DNA of 6,582 nt from Verrucomicrobiota bacterium (GTDB taxonomy: Bacteria; Verrucomicrobiota; Verrucomicrobiia; Verrucomicrobiales; Verrucomicrobiaceae). Positions 6,260 through 6,582 of the stretch are shown piece after piece; the first letter of the stretch is position 1; the number at the start of each line of letters is the position of its first letter. The notes under the pieces were generated by a model. That model ran no database searches and had not been told where the DNA came from. It saw only the letters and a program-made list of their open reading frames with translations. The position numbers were made by a program, and so were the translations under genes. Location: NCBI GenBank assembly GCA_023429545.1, contig JAEYUU010000443.1, positions 1 through 6,582 on the forward strand, given 5' to 3'.

Positions 6260-6582
6260 ATGAAATCCGCCCGTCGCTCCTTCGTTGCCGGCCTGTTATC
6301 CCTTCTGACCCTCGCGTCACCAAGTCTTCACGCTCAATCAAAAACACCTGGCCATGCCGGACTTTCGATTTACTGGGTCGATGTGGAAGGCGGGGGCGCG
6401 ACGCTGGTGGTGACCCCGGAGCGTGAGTCCATCCTCATCGATACCGGCAACCCGGGAGGGCGCGATGCCGGGCGAATTCACAAACTTGCCACCGAGATCG
6501 CCGGGCTGAAGCAGATCGACCACGTAATCATCACCCATTTCCACGTGGACCACTTCGGCGGTCTGGCGGAGCTGGCTGAGCT
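6260..6582 (+). CDS. Exported metallo-beta-lactamase-fold hydrolase (5' part only)
   Basis: Only the first 107 codons are present and the frame is open at the right edge. Residues 1-25 form a clear Sec signal peptide: basic MKSARR, a hydrophobic core FVAGLLSLLTLA, and likely cleavage after LHA (23-25). The mature part begins as a metallo-beta-lactamase fold: the first strands around LSIYWVDVEGGGATLVV, then SILIDTGNPGG (57-67), and the zinc motif THFHVDHFGG (92-101), which supplies His93, His95, Asp97 and His98 of the HxHxDH signature. The VDVEGGGATLVVTPE opening resembles the ComEC/Rec2-like hydrolase group within the superfamily, but substrate cannot be told from this fragment. The ATG at 6260 is chosen because the signal peptide starts there; no Shine-Dalgarno is seen. 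It is transcribed away from the act genes and is not obviously part of respiration. Confidence 0.88.
   Translation, partial: MKSARRSFVAGLLSLLTLASPSLHAQSKTPGHAGLSIYWVDVEGGGATLVVTPERESILIDTGNPGGRDAGRIHKLATEIAGLKQIDHVIITHFHVDHFGGLAELAE

Noticed and set aside
6001..6261. An 86-codon minus-strand open frame in the intergenic region
   Set aside because: It starts over the first codon of the MBL gene, runs through the predicted act promoter, has an Arg/Ala/Gly-rich composition with no domain, and has no ribosome binding site that I can see.

Overview
The window is a respiratory locus from a high-GC Gram-negative-type bacterium. Most of it is one minus-strand gene cluster for alternative complex III (ACIII), the quinol:electron-acceptor oxidoreductase that replaces the cytochrome bc1 complex in several phyla. 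The large molybdopterin-oxidoreductase-like ActB with a displaced twin-arginine motif, the NrfD-type ActC and the DUF3341 ActD make the complex assignment secure. A Verrucomicrobiota or other PVC-type host is my best guess from protein flavour, but the window has no phylogenetic marker, so this is weak.

Layout, read in the direction of transcription (right to left): a 308-bp intergenic region (5952-6259) holds a predicted promoter; then actA, a pentaheme cytochrome c (5136-5951); actB, a fused molybdopterin-like and iron-sulfur subunit (1794-5111); actC, a ten-helix quinol-binding membrane subunit (304-1773); and the first 93 codons of actD (1-281), which runs off the left edge. Gaps between the genes are 20-24 bp, so they are almost certainly one transcript. 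Any actE, actF or terminal-oxidase genes would lie beyond position 1. On the other side of the intergenic region, transcribed to the right, is the 5' part of an exported metallo-beta-lactamase-fold hydrolase (6260-6582), probably unrelated in function.

By established knowledge of ACIII, ActC oxidises quinol in the membrane, electrons pass through the ActB iron-sulfur clusters to the ActA hemes, and then to a soluble or membrane-bound cytochrome or directly to a cytochrome oxidase.

The most interesting signal is regulatory. Just upstream of actA lies a perfect palindrome, TTGTGAAAAATTTCACAA (5971-5988), which fits the published operator of the NADH-sensing repressor Rex (TTGTGAA-W4-TTCACAA). 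It sits at the predicted transcription start of the operon. If correct, ACIII here is controlled by the NADH/NAD+ ratio. The same promoter is bracketed by a second 9-bp inverted repeat. Within actB, an Ala/Pro-rich linker and a partial internal duplication interrupt the molybdopterin-like region.
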